DNA of 64,000 nucleotides from the NCBI GenBank assembly GCA_022579005.1, contig MU401499.1, positions 1 through 64,000 on the forward strand, read 5' to 3'. The number at the start of each line of letters is the position of its first letter. Position 1 is the first letter of the stretch. Source of the DNA: Poronia punctata (lineage: Eukaryota > Ascomycota > Sordariomycetes > Xylariales > Xylariaceae). Under the pieces are notes generated by a model. It made no database searches, had not been told where the DNA came from, and worked only from the letters and a program-made list of their open reading frames with translations. A program made the translations under genes and the position numbers. Below are positions 1 to 10,400 of this stretch, one piece after another.

Positions 1-95
1 GACCTATTGACCTATTGACCTATTGACCTATTGACCTATTGACCTATTGACCTATTGACCTATTGACCTATTGACCTATTGACCTATTGACCTAT
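1..95. repeat. 8-bp minisatellite (CCTATTGA)n
   Basis: About eleven perfect head-to-tail copies of CCTATTGA fill the first 95 bases and run off the left edge, so the array is longer than seen here. It does not resemble the fungal telomere unit TTAGGG. No gene overlaps it. Confidence 0.95.
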
Positions 96-149
96 CCTGC
101 TTTGCAGCCCTTATACCTTTGGCTTTTGCAGCCATTGCAGAAGTCATTC

Positions 150-245
150 GATCCTAGCCAGCCCTTTGCAGCCTATTTTAACATGGCTAATTTGATCCTA
201 GCCAGCCCTTCGCAGCCCTTTGCAACCTATTTTCAACGTAGCTAG
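150..245. repeat. Imperfect direct repeat, ~45-50 bp unit
   Basis: Two diverged copies start with GATCCTAGCCAGCCCTT at 150 and 194, continue through GCAGCC(C) and end with a CCTATTTT-containing tail. They look like a decayed tandem duplication. The block lies between the minisatellite and the GGTT array. Confidence 0.7.
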
Positions 246-304
246 CCTTCCGCAGCCTTTTGGAATTAGCTTTATAAATAAGTGTGAGGTTAGGTAAGCT
301 ACTT

Positions 305-377
305 GCTTGGTTGGTTGGTTGGTTGGTTGGTTGGTTGGTTGGTTGGTTGGTTGGTTGGTTGGTTGGTTGGTTGGTTG
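305..377. repeat. Tetranucleotide microsatellite (GGTT)n
   Basis: About 18 uninterrupted copies of GGTT, followed by a short GT run. Both strands read as open frames here only because of the repeat (QPTN on the minus strand), so no gene is called. Confidence 0.95.
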
Positions 378-442
378 TGTGTGTGGATTGTAGTTAATTA
401 GCATACACCACCTTGACCTAAAGGCTATACTAAGGAACCCGG

Positions 443-551
443 ACCTTGCTGCGCGCCGGCCGCTAGGGCTAGAGAGTGACTTCATATATTACATAAAGAC
501 TTTACAATTGAAGGTTACTTTGTAGCTGTAGCGGCCGGCGCGCAGCAAGGT
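443..551. mobile_element. MITE-like inverted-repeat element, copy 1
   Basis: A 109 bp unit bounded by a near-perfect terminal inverted repeat of about 22 bp (ACCTTGCTGCGCGCCGGCCG at 443 and its reverse complement ending at 551). The AT-richer core contains TATTACATAAAG and AATTGAAGGTTACTTT. A second copy lies 90 bp downstream. The GC-rich ends would fold into a strong hairpin. It encodes nothing, so it could be a non-autonomous transposon or another hairpin repeat. No target-site duplication is certain. Confidence 0.6.
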
Positions 552-592
552 TAGGGTTTGTTGGGGTGGCCTTTTGTTTGGCCCTACTCTAT

Positions 593-621
593 GGTCTAAG
601 GTCTAAGGTCTAAGGTCTAAG
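593..621. repeat. Heptamer tandem repeat (GGTCTAA)x4
   Basis: Four copies of GGTCTAA lie between the two inverted-repeat elements. Short and perfect; no coding potential. Confidence 0.85.
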
Positions 622-642
622 GGCTAGACAAAGGGCTAGGTT

Positions 643-753
643 AACCTTGCTGCGCGCTGGCTGCCTAGGCTGAAAAGTGACTTTACATATTACATAAAGC
701 CCTTATAATTGAAGGTTACTTTCTAGCGTTGGCAGCCGGCGCGTAGCAAGGTT
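643..753. mobile_element. MITE-like inverted-repeat element, copy 2
   Basis: Second copy of the element at 443-551, in the same orientation. The core words TATTACATAAAG and AATTGAAGGTTACTTT are conserved. The terminal repeats have drifted, mainly by C/T and G/A transitions (GCGCGCCGGCCG in copy 1 against GCGCGCTGGCTG here). It starts at AACC and ends at GGTT. Transition-biased change would fit RIP-like decay, but two copies cannot prove it. Confidence 0.6.
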
Positions 754-1847
754 GGTGTAGCCTTTGGTTAAAGTGGTGGTGTATGCAAAGGTGTATGCAA
801 AGGTGGTGGAGATAATGTAATAAGGTTGGAAATTTTCCTAAGTCTAAAAAGTGGCCGCAATTTTAAGGTTAACTTAGTAGCTAATAGGGGACCTTGCATA
901 ATACAGCGTTGTGATCTTTTAAAGTTTAGCACGTAGGCCTTTAATGGTTGATCTATGTACTTTCCTTATTAAATTGTATGTAATAGTACTTACAGCCTTA
1001 GAAATTTACAACGATTGTGGATTTTACAACGGTTGTGGCCATTGTACAACGCTTACAATCGTTGTGGCCCCCTTCAATCTCCCGGTACAGTACTTAGAGT
1101 ATGCGGTGGACGATTTAGCAATAGGGAGGAGGCTTCTTGACCAAAAAAACGCACTGTATTAACCTTATCAAGACCACCAACAGCGCGCTAATAACTTGAT
1201 TAGGCATTGGGCTAGCGTTGAATGGAAATCCAAGCAAGAGTGGGACGTAACTTGTGCATCAAACATACCGGTATTGTAGGAAGTTTATTTTTAGAAGATT
1301 CTTACTTCTATATCATTTACAGCCTTATAAGAAGGAACTATCGAACGAGAGGGCATAGACGAACCTGATCGACTGCAGCCAACAGAGAAACAACACCCTA
1401 TAGGCGTTCATTTTCTTTGTTCTGCATATGTAGAAAAGCAACAACCACTTACCTGAACAAAAGTCAGTCATTTAAGCGTCTGTAAAGGGTAGCTTGCTGG
1501 AAGCGCCTTTCTGGGTGAGTAACATCTGCATCTATCAGGGAAAATGTGCTTGGGTTGAAAACACAACTAACAATGTCATTGGGTTAGGATATCCTGATAA
1601 AGAAGAGAACCAGGAATCACCCATATTTTTACTTTCGTCTTCTTCTCTGCACCATCTTCAGTTTGGCACAGGTGCAGCCTCGTGCCTTGTGGTCGGCCTC
1701 AGGCACATCATTCACCCCTTTTGTCCTGCTTCCACTTGTGGGGAACAAGATGTACCATTCTGCACGATCTGATTCCTAGCAAATCATGTAGTTATCGCTG
1801 CTGCCCTCAGCAAGCAATATCTCCGATAACCATCATCGAACTACAGT
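754..1847. other. Intergenic, no gene seen
   Basis: The short open frames here lack splice structure and protein-like composition. Around 1009-1065 the word ACAACG(A/G)TTGTGG recurs directly and as an inverted copy (ACAATCGTTGT), giving a small dyad cluster. The last few hundred bases are upstream of the gene starting at 1848. Confidence 0.5.
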
Positions 1848-2705
1848 ATGGCTACTGACAGGCCCAAGAAAGGGCTGGCTTCGTCGCGCTGGGCGCCAGC
1901 TTGGAACCACCCTCCTTTAACATCGTGGCCCCGGCCACCGCCTCCATCCTCACAGCCGGTGAATGGCACACCTACACCTGTCACCACCAATCCTCCCAAC
2001 ACAACATCTCATCAGGATCAGCCTTCGTCGCCAGAGCAGCAACTCTCCCGATTTCTCAAGATAGTGGCCCGCTTGAAATGGAAGATACCTTTTCTGGAGA
2101 CGGGGTATAGGATAGCCTTGGACCGGGCCGGTAAGCAGCAGCAAGATATCGATGCCAATGAGATCCACTTCAAACTAGACTTCCACGAGTTCTACATGTT
2201 GATCGAGCGAGCCCTCGTCCACCTTATGGGTGTGTACGGCATCGTTATATACCCCTACACTGGACCCGACGGCAAGGGTTACGGCGTTGGTGCCGGCAGT
2301 CAGAGTAATCCTGAAGCTTTTCGCGACCGGGCTCAGCGACATCAATACCACGAGAATGTGCTACTCGCCCTCGACAGTCCTGAGAACCCCCTCCACGGAA
2401 TACTAGGCCGTCCCGAGGTGCGCAGGCAGTTTGCCCGGGCTAAGGAACTGCGGAACCGATGGAAGAACGCCGACGAAGCTGACTCTGGTCGCTTCGTGCC
2501 CGCGCCGCTCGAGGCCTACAACCTTGAAGAGATGTTGCAGGCCATTCTGCTGGCGCTTGAGCAGGCCTTCTTCGTCACCGAGCAGTATGTGCGCCAGAGA
2601 AATCCTAGCATTAACCAAAACTCCCCTGTGAGCACCGCCGACTGGACTACTAATTCAGAGGATTGGGAGTTTATGGTTGATGCTATGGACTGGGAAGCAG
2701 TATAG
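1848..2705 (+). CDS. Conserved fungal protein of unknown function
   Basis: Single-exon gene of 285 residues, from ATG at 1848 to TAG at 2703-2705. Residues 1-65 are Pro/Thr/Ser-rich and look disordered. From about residue 66 (LSRFLKIVARLKWKIPFLE) to 240 the protein appears globular and mostly helical. It ends in a short acidic, aromatic tail, EFMVDAMDWEAV. I recognise this layout (disordered N-terminus, FLKIV-R-KWK-P helix, HxxVLxALD, AKELRNRWK, DAMDWEAV end) as a family widespread in Pezizomycotina with no known biochemical role. There is no signal peptide, membrane helix or catalytic motif, so a nuclear or cytosolic location is likely but is only an inference. Confidence 0.85.
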   Translation: MATDRPKKGLASSRWAPAWNHPPLTSWPRPPPPSSQPVNGTPTPVTTNPPNTTSHQDQPSSPEQQLSRFLKIVARLKWKIPFLETGYRIALDRAGKQQQDIDANEIHFKLDFHEFYMLIERALVHLMGVYGIVIYPYTGPDGKGYGVGAGSQSNPEAFRDRAQRHQYHENVLLALDSPENPLHGILGRPEVRRQFARAKELRNRWKNADEADSGRFVPAPLEAYNLEEMLQAILLALEQAFFVTEQYVRQRNPSINQNSPVSTADWTTNSEDWEFMVDAMDWEAV

Positions 2706-4191
2706 GGGTACGATGGGAAAGCCTAGTTCTGTCCGGCCTGCATTTTGCGTCCTGGATCCTAATATCCTAAGACGGCGTGTTTTAGTCTCATATTCTTATC
2801 AGTCATGGCGGTGAAAATGGGCGCAGAGTGGTTAACACTGCAACAAAATGTTCAGAAGAGACATTGTCGCTTGCCCTCAACAACACTTATTCACGTATTG
2901 TCTATCACATAACTTTGCCTCTGGCTGGGGTATGTAATCAATAACAAAACTGACCTAATAAAGACAAGATGTAACTACCTAGTCTTACTTATCCTTCTTA
3001 ACCCTGAACATACCAGTCTTATCAAGCGATTTGTATGAGTATGCCCTACTACGAGTAATAGTTAGGATGACTACCTACAGATACACGTCTATTGTAGCCC
3101 TGCTTCCGTACCTTGGCCAGCTTGGGCTTTCTTACCTGCTTTTGCTGCTTTCCTGATGGTGCAGGACAGATCAAGCCGATGATGATGATCAGTACATACA
3201 TGTAGATGATAAGCCCATTGTCACTACTTTGCCTTGGAGATCTCATAAGTTTAGCTTGTTGTGGTATGGACAAAGGGTGCCTAGACAGGTCTAGCGGGGA
3301 GACATGTACTCCTAATTTGTTATTTTTAACTCAACTTGCTCCTCATTTAGAGGCATCGAGGGGTCGTGAAAATCTTTGGTTTTCCTCCCACTTGTATATT
3401 AAATTTGTTAGGACCTACCTTATACAAACTAAAAAAGCAGAAAAGCCAGTATAAACCCACACAATTGGCACTCAACATACCTAAGGTTAGACCGTCATGG
3501 GGGCTATTGCTGGGTAAAGTATTCTTACGAAGAACAGCTTACTCAAAAACCCAGCCAGTACATACGAGTAGATTACGTTACATGCTTGTCCGCATATGGA
3601 CGAATGAGTGAGGAAGCACCCCCGGCTGCTCTTCGTTTGGGGCTGTGGAGAATTATTCCTGCCAATTCCTGCGCAACTTCAGGCCAATGTGCCCAAGTTG
3701 TTCCTTCTCAACTTTAACAATACTTGCCCTTAGATCTTTGCAGAATCTTTAAAGCCCATCCTTCAATTCAACTCCCCCACTATATCCTCTCGCAAGGGCT
3801 TACCTCGTGAGCTGTCTGGGGCGAGTTTCCATTTAGCTGCAACATCATAGTTCTGTCTGTGGACGGAACTACAGACGAAAGACGACTGTCTTATAGAAAC
3901 GCGACGAATTTTGACGCGACCGACACGAAAAGGCAAAAGGAGTCGGGCGAATTGAGGAGCACCAGTGAGATTGATCTGCTGTGCAGACAACTTGTCCGAA
4001 CCGATGAACCGATGAAACGGCACTTCAGACGCAAACAAGTTGAGCGATCGAACGATCAAAAATAAAACTGGACTGGAACAGAGTGCCAGTTGCGAGATCT
4101 AGAAAGAACTTGGAGGCAGTACTAGGCGGCTCGAATCCGGAGGTTGTCAGACTGCGACTACAGGGCCGACTTTTGTCCCGCCTGATGCATT
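2706..4191. other. Intergenic, no gene seen
   Basis: Short open frames on both strands are not protein-like and give no consistent spliced model. The region holds two copies of the word TACGAGTA (3050, 3563). The last part (4066-4191) should contain the 5' leader of the membrane-protein gene. Confidence 0.45.
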
Positions 4192-5389
4192 ATGGATTAC
4201 CGAACAACAAGTGCATTCCCGCCAACACTGCCCGAGCTACCTGTTCTCCCTACCCAGCGGCGATGGGATGTTACTAAAGCAGTTTTCCGAGCGTTGAGCA
4301 TCCTGATTGCATTCGCCGCTATTGTTACGCTCGCGTACCTTCAAGCTACTGGTGCGCCTCCTCGCCACGAACTAAAGGCAGGGTTTCCCGTAGTAAGTCC
4401 CCATAGCCACCATTTCCCGTCGTGTCCTGGATAAGTTCAGGTAGAGCGATTGACCCTCTGTCGATAAACCACCCCCTACTTCGATTTCATGCTCACTGTG
4501 GTTGTCCTATTATAGTTGGTTGTCATTTTAATATGGGACGTAGCTGAGTTTGCCGTCATCTTCACTTATAGAAACAGTAAGCCCTACCGTCTTTTGTGGC
4601 GTTATCGCGGCTGCTTTCGGCCTGATACCTGATTACTCCTGTCCTTGAGCCAGAGCACTCTGACATTGTTGTGCACGTAGTATCACGTGGCATCCCAATA
4701 TCAGTCCAAGTTGGCGTAGAGCTAGTCCTTTGGTTGGGTTGCATTGCCACATTGACGCTCCTCGGCCTCTATGGCACATTTGCTGGTGTATCATTGGAGT
4801 CACAATCGGCCTGGTCTCAGTTATCATTCGCTCAGTACTTTTTTTTCGGGATCTTAATGTATGCCCACCCCCAAACTCCCCAGGCCAACGCGGCGCTCTT
4901 TTATTCTGGATGCGTCTAGTCGCTTCCTGGTGCCCATGTGATGTGAAAAAGGGTACTCTGGCTGGCTGGCTGGCTAACAAGTGACATGGAATTAGACTCT
5001 TTCGCTTCATATTGTTTGTACGAGTCTGCGTCGAAGTCGACAGACGTAGGAGAGACAGACGAGTACAGGCGCTCGTCTACGCGCTCCAGACCCAAGGGCG
5101 GAACCCGCAAGATTACCCATTAGAGGCGTTCAAGGCAGCGCAAGACATAGATTATAGCTCTTCGACGATGCTAGCGGCGATAACCGGCTCGCCACCAGCA
5201 AGCAACAACGACAAGCCATCATACCTGCCAACGCCGCTGCTAGAACGTCCGCGTAGCGCACCAGAAGAGAGGGACTCGCGACACAAATACAATTTCCAGG
5301 CGACTAACATACCGGAATTCCGGGGTTCTGCGATTCATCCCGAGGAGGCGCGGAATCAAAAGGTCCTAGTTGGAGCTTTCCCTAGATAA
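4192..5389 (+). CDS. Four-helix membrane protein, unknown function
   Basis: Spliced model of four exons: 4192-4392, 4516-4576, 4654-4858 and 4996-5389, giving 286 residues. The phases agree at every junction, and the last intron has a GCTAAC branch site. Predicted membrane segments: (1) VFRALSILIAFAAIVTLAYL; (2) LVVILIWDVAEFAVIF, with an internal acidic residue; (3) VELVLWLGCIATLTLLGLYG; (4) FFFGILILFRFILFV. A basic stretch (RVCVEVDRRRRDRRVQ) follows helix 4, then a ~110-residue polar, Pro/Ser-rich cytosolic-looking tail. The layout of four helices plus an acidic/basic post-helix segment is common among uncharacterised ascomycete membrane proteins (MARVEL-like). I cannot name the family. The donor of intron 3 (GTATGC at 4859) was chosen because it alone restores helix 4 in frame. 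Confidence 0.72.
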
Positions 5390-6213
5390 ACTATACGAAG
5401 GGCGTTGGGTGGAAGATAAATAATGGGAAGTTTTAGGTGGGAAGCTGGCGCTGCTTTGATATTTATCTTTTTATATATGACCGATAATTCAGGATACCCC
5501 TTTCTTTAAAGACTCCTTAACGCTTCCGCCTGGTTTCCTTTACAGCTTTCCATTGTGCAGTTGGAATCATTGTTTGCTGGTGCCACATACAGCCTGTCCT
5601 TGCCCGGCCCTGAAGTGTCACAAGAATAGATATCTCGGAATTAAAGTTGAAGCAAACCGTCGTGGGTTGTTTCTCCCAACTGCTTAGCTATTACTTGTTA
5701 CCCGCCACCTGGGTAGGAGGTCAAGCTGGAAGACAATCTGAAACACTGGGGTCGAATTAGGCATCTTTCCCGCTATTCGTTCTCATGGATAGGGAACTAC
5801 GTTCTATCCGGAGCTTAACCACAATACGACCATCAGGTTTCCGCCTATCAGGCAGTTTACCGGTACCTATATGATGGTCGGCCAGCGCTTACCGCTTGTT
5901 AACTGGTGCCGAGAGTGCCGGCGCAAAGGGACCGAGCAATTTCGAAGTTGAAAACAAACGGCTAAAAATTTGACTAATAAGGCTTCCTGTAGTCTAAGAC
6001 GAGAATTCGTTTGTTATATTTTGTGAGGCAGTAGTTGGCTTATAGATAGGCATCTCTTTACTTATCTATACTTGAGTTAATTTAAAGGGAAGAAACTCTA
6101 TTAATCCGGTACAGGTAACAGGTAGCCGTCCTGACTTGTACAGGAGGGGGGCTGTGTACAGGTCTTTGTTATATATATAATGTGAATTAATGCTGATGGT
6201 CTAATAACAGCTG
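5390..6213. other. Intergenic with one structured inverted repeat
   Basis: No open frame of interest. At 5827-5880 CGACCATCA pairs with TGATGGTCG across a 36-base loop. The loop itself holds a GCCT/AGGC stem and the palindrome TACCGGTA. The nature of this structure is unknown. The stretch otherwise separates the membrane-protein gene from the tRNA cluster. Confidence 0.4.
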
Positions 6214-6307
6214 GCCTCTATGGCACAGGGGTAATGCGTGTCACTCGTAACCTATCAATGATTGCGGTGTAATGACAAGATCCGCGGTTCGATTCCGCGT
6301 GGAGGCA
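6214..6307 (+). tRNA. tRNA-Thr (anticodon CGT), intron-containing
   Basis: The acceptor stem GCCTCTA pairs with TGGAGGC. The T arm is CGCGG-TTCGATT-CCGCG. The anticodon stem TGTCA pairs with TGACA, and the anticodon CGT is at 6246-6248. A 22-nt intron (6250-6271) sits one base 3' of the anticodon, the canonical nuclear tRNA intron site. The mature CCA is not encoded. First of three tRNA genes on the same strand within 930 bp. Confidence 0.93.
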
Positions 6308-6944
6308 GTTTCTTTTTCTTTTAACTTTTTGCCTAATCTTTTCTTGACGTGTTTACCGGGGAAGTTACACGCCATGCCTATTTATTTTTGAACCTGTAAC
6401 GATATGTTATTGTTGTACTTGTAATGTTCGAGTCGCAGCTCTTTAGGTTTGCTGCGCCTAGAGACTTTAAATGAAGTGTATGTTGTAGCTTAGTGCGAAG
6501 ACTATCATGACAAGTTGGGCCGAAAAGAGATAGGTGTATCATTTTCCTTGCTTGCACTACTGGTTACAAACACATCTACGAGCAGACGACACGTTAAAGG
6601 GCATAAGGGAAGGTAGCGCACCTCTTCCCTAGTCTGGCCGTTGTCATCTTTGGCTCCCTCGAAAAAGAGATCTACCCTATCTATCTATCTCCGTAGATTT
6701 GTAGTCCAGTCCGCCTCCGTATATCGACTCAGCGTGCCTAACCAAGGACCTATTCCTATTTGCGGGCTTAAAAACCCCCTCAGGACTAGAAAAGCATTAA
6801 TTATCAGGGGCACGATCGAGTGCTGTTAATGTATATATCAAAATCGGTATTGATTAACAAATATCCCTTTAGCCACCTGAAATCTTCGAGTCATGATTTA
6901 CAGATGCTGAAAAGAAAAGCAGAACTTTAACAAAAAATAAGAAA
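6308..6944. other. Spacer between tRNA genes
   Basis: No gene seen. A T-rich run directly follows tRNA-Thr (TTTCTTTTTCTTTT at about 6309-6322) and is suitable as a Pol III terminator. Confidence 0.5.
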
Positions 6945-7015
6945 GCATCAGTGGTTTAGTGGTAAAATCCATCGTTGCCATCGATGGGCCCCGTGTTCGA
7001 TTCACGGCTGATGCA
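6945..7015 (+). tRNA. tRNA-Gly (anticodon GCC)
   Basis: 71 nt without an intron. The acceptor GCATCAG pairs with CTGATGC. D arm GGTTTAGTGGTAAAATCC. Anticodon stem CATCG/CGATG with loop TTGCCAT, placing GCC at 6977-6979. T arm CCGTG-TTCGATT-CACGG. A clean cloverleaf. Only about 35 bp separate it from the tRNA-Tyr gene, so a run-on transcript is possible. Confidence 0.95.
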
Positions 7016-7050
7016 GATTCCCGGGTTTCTTCGGGATCACCTACCGCGCC

Positions 7051-7141
7051 CTCCTGATAGCTCAGTTGGTAGAGCGATGGACTGTAATTGTAAAACTCTT
7101 TGGAGATCCACAGGTCGCGTGTTCGACTCACGCTCGGGAGA
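7051..7141 (+). tRNA. tRNA-Tyr (anticodon GTA), intron-containing
   Basis: The acceptor CTCCTGA pairs with TCGGGAG and the D arm is GCTCAGTTGGTAGAGC. The anticodon GTA is at 7084-7086. An 18-nt intron at 7088-7105 follows the base 3' of the anticodon, as expected for eukaryotic tRNA-Tyr. The T arm is GCGTG-TTCGACT-CACGC. The outermost anticodon-stem pair is an A/C mismatch in the spliced form, which is slightly unusual. A T run (7144-7151) directly follows as a Pol III terminator. Confidence 0.93.
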
Positions 7142-10100
7142 CATTTTTTTTCTTTCTTGTTTAGTATGTTCTTGCTTGCGTCTGTTCTCCTTTTTTTGGA
7201 TGTTGCGCTATTGTGTCAATACAAAAGGCACCTTCTTGGATTGATTAATACGGGAGGAATTTAGGTTGGTCATTTAAGTAAAACAAAAAGTAAATGCCCC
7301 TTTATACAAGACTTGCGGCGCCGAGTGAATCCCGGACTCCGAGGTAGTAGTCCTGCGCCGTAGGTTGTAACTTGTAGATAAGTAAAGTAAGCCGGGAACG
7401 ACAAGAATGTCCGTCCTTGTCAAAGTAGGAAGAAAGAAGAAACGCCAACAGCCCTATCGATCAATGGCCACAATCAAGGGGCGTCTTCACAACTGCTGCT
7501 GGTTACACGTACTCGTCTAGGTACCTAGACAGGTGCATTCTTGCCCTTGGTAGGTATCGTCGTGCCTCCTGCCTAACCTAGATTGTTCAACGGTAAGGTC
7601 GTACGCATGAAATCCGGGTTGATACCCAGTCGCCGACCTTGATCTTTTAATGTCATATTATATACCCTTTTGTGTACCGCATTGTCGGGGATCAGTCCCG
7701 ACCGAGTAAGGGTGTTCCACCCATCTTTCTTGATGACGGTATTCAGTATCCCTACATGTAACGTAAACCCAGCCCGTCATACATTCCAAGAATGCATGTT
7801 TCGGCCGTGTGTGTGTGTGAGAGAGAGAGAGAATAAGGGGTCCTACGATAGGTAGGTAATGCCAGTTGGGATATGCATAAAGGATGAAGTCTAAAAGTGC
7901 TTCTTACCTAGGTACCTACCTTACTTAACCTAACAATCATCACGTTCTTTTTTATACGAGTTTAAGGTCGATGTTTTCCCTTCCTCCCCTTTTAAACATA
8001 CATATCATTCTACCGAAGAGCTGGGATGGCCTTACTGCCCTCCATACCTACGAAATTAGTTAGCTATTACTTACTTCTATCATCGATCTTTATTACAACC
8101 TAATCTTTCCTAGCCTGTCCGATTAGGTATATTGCAAAGACCAAGTCTTCGTGGGAAGGCTCAGAAACAAGAAGAAGCGAGTGTAACAATTTACGCGTGC
8201 TCTAACCCCCTCCCTTGTCTTTTTTTCCAAATTTGAGGATGCAGCTTTTCAGAAGTTGTGTACAATGCGGTGGCGAAATTAGGTTTCCCCGTGGTCATGG
8301 TCATGGTCATGGTCGTAGTGGTGGCCCCGTGGGAAACACAGAATCAGAATAGGTACTACATATGTAACAAGTCTAGCAGCCATCAAAGACAAAAAAAAAC
8401 CATTTGTCAGAAAATATCTACCTTAGGTAACCATCAACTTGCCCCGGTTTCTTTCTTTCTTTCTTTCTTTCTTTCTCCATCGCACTTGAACGGTTTCTTG
8501 TGCTCGGGATCGAGGATCCGACTTGTCGCGTGGTTTTGGCCCTTGGGGTTTCCTCGAGCGTGTACGGAGTAGGCTAGGTAGGTTAAGCAAAGTTGGAACT
8601 CAAAAACTAACTTGTACAATGTACCTACCTACCTAACCTTAGCTACCTACTCTTGCAAAATACGCCACGGCTACGGCCTACGGGGAAGTCTTCTGCGTTA
8701 TCTATCGTAATGTAAGTAAGAGATACATACATACATGTGCATGGTTACCTACGTAGGGAGGGGGACGGGCAGACAGGAAAGGAAAAAAACCGAAAAAAAA
8801 AAAAAGAACGGAAAGGGGAGTGGGGGGAATATCATGTCGCTTTTTGTTTTGTTTTCTTGAGTTTGATTTATAACTACCTACCTATGTATCTAACGTACCT
8901 CAACATTCTATGTATGTTAGAGTGAAATAGGTCATGATTGCTTTGGCCTATATAATTTCAGTCACGTTTTGGTCTTAAGTTACAGGTCACTGATCATATG
9001 TGTGTATGTATCATCTTGTTGCTCGGGTCAAAAGAAAGAAAGAAAAAGAAAAGAGGGGGGTTTGAAGAAAAGTCGACATATCACCTAGGTCAAGTCAACT
9101 AAATTCGATCCTCGCTATGCCTAAGTTTCATGTGTAATCAGATAAGTACTACTACCTAACCTACATACTAATAATGCATGACCACTAACCTTTACTTTAT
9201 AACCTTAGGTTACATATGTTACAAACTACCTTGATAGGTAGGTGTATAGGTTAGACGTTTATCTACATACATACCTACCTACCTTACCTATCACGTCGTA
9301 CACGTCCCCCGTCTCACTTAAACAAAGGGAGATGGGACAAATCAAACAAAATCAAAATCTTGATGATTTGGATCCTACCTTACCTAGCCCATAACCTAGC
9401 TCGACATTCTAGATACGAGTAGTATTACATGTAATCGGTAGACGGTAAAAACCGGATAGGCGCAGTGCGCCGTGACTTGTCGCCGTTGAGATGCCCGTTG
9501 TAGCTGCAATCTCCCGCTCCCTCCAATCTTCATCTCGGTGTAAGGGATAGGTATATGTGGTATGTAGGCAAGTATGTTTGCGTATTAGGTACAGGGAAGG
9601 AAGGCAGGGGGAGATCCCGGGCCGTTAGTTGACAGGATCAAGGGTCATCGCCTTTGTGAACTGGGTGGTACTGGAGTGAATGGAATGGGGGAGGGAGAAA
9701 TTTGGGAACGTACCTTGGAGTATTTTCTACGGCCGTTGCAGACCTTGCCATGTCTCAAGCGAGCCATGCCTCTGGATAGGGCAAACATACATAGCTCTGA
9801 TTATCTACTCTTACCATCCAATACATAAGCATATTCTGGTTGATATAGAACCAAGGTTAGGCAGGACGGGTCAACCGCACACATCATAGAAACTGGTAGA
9901 TGGACAACTTATGGTGTCTGAGTATTATGTAGTATATTTTGTTGAATACAACGCTAGTAACCTCGCCAGCCACCTCTAGTTATATAGCAAATATCTAGTT
10001 GGCCACCTAACCAACCTTGTCTTCAAGTTAAGACGTTTTGTATACCCTAGTTGGCCCTGCCAGGAGAGGATGAACAGAATGATCCGACCGTCGACCCCGA

Positions 10101-10400
10101 GCTTTGCTCATTTCCAAATAGCATGCCTGCCTTGCCTGCCGGTGTATAAAGTAAATATCGAAGTGTATCCCACTCCGTCTTGTCCAAATATTGGGTATCA
10201 TGTGAAGCGTGAATTAAAGTACCAGCCGCCACCCGGATGGGTCAACCGAAAGGGATGCCGTGGTGTCTTGAGTGCCTATGGGTGTCCCCCCAGGGCCATA
10301 TCGACCAGCGGAACACCCTAGGATCTTTTTCCTAGATTAAAGTATCCCTGAAACGGGATGGCCCGGGGGAAAGTATGCGTGTGATCCGGTCTGAGGGCCG
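7142..10400. other. 3.3 kb gene-free stretch
   Basis: No supportable gene on either strand. It contains a (TTTC)n tract (8448-8476), GA- and A-rich tracts, and many TACCTA/TAGGTA words, including the palindrome CTAGGTACCTAG at 7517. The word TACGAGTA is at 9414. The last kilobase lies 3' of the Clr5-domain gene. Confidence 0.5.
8448..8476. repeat. Microsatellite (TTTC)n
   Basis: About seven copies of TTTC in intergenic DNA. Confidence 0.9.

Noticed and set aside
198..485. 95-codon minus-strand frame
   Set aside because: It is created by the GGTT repeat; half of it reads QPTN and the rest is not protein-like.
3763..4065. Overlapping frames of 98 and 68 codons on opposite strands
   Set aside because: No splice context, no homology that I recognise, and the composition suggests chance frames upstream of the membrane-protein gene.
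5815..5850. Possible 5S rRNA (CAATACGACCATC resembles the fungal 5S start)
   Set aside because: The similarity stops after about a dozen bases and the internal control boxes are missing.
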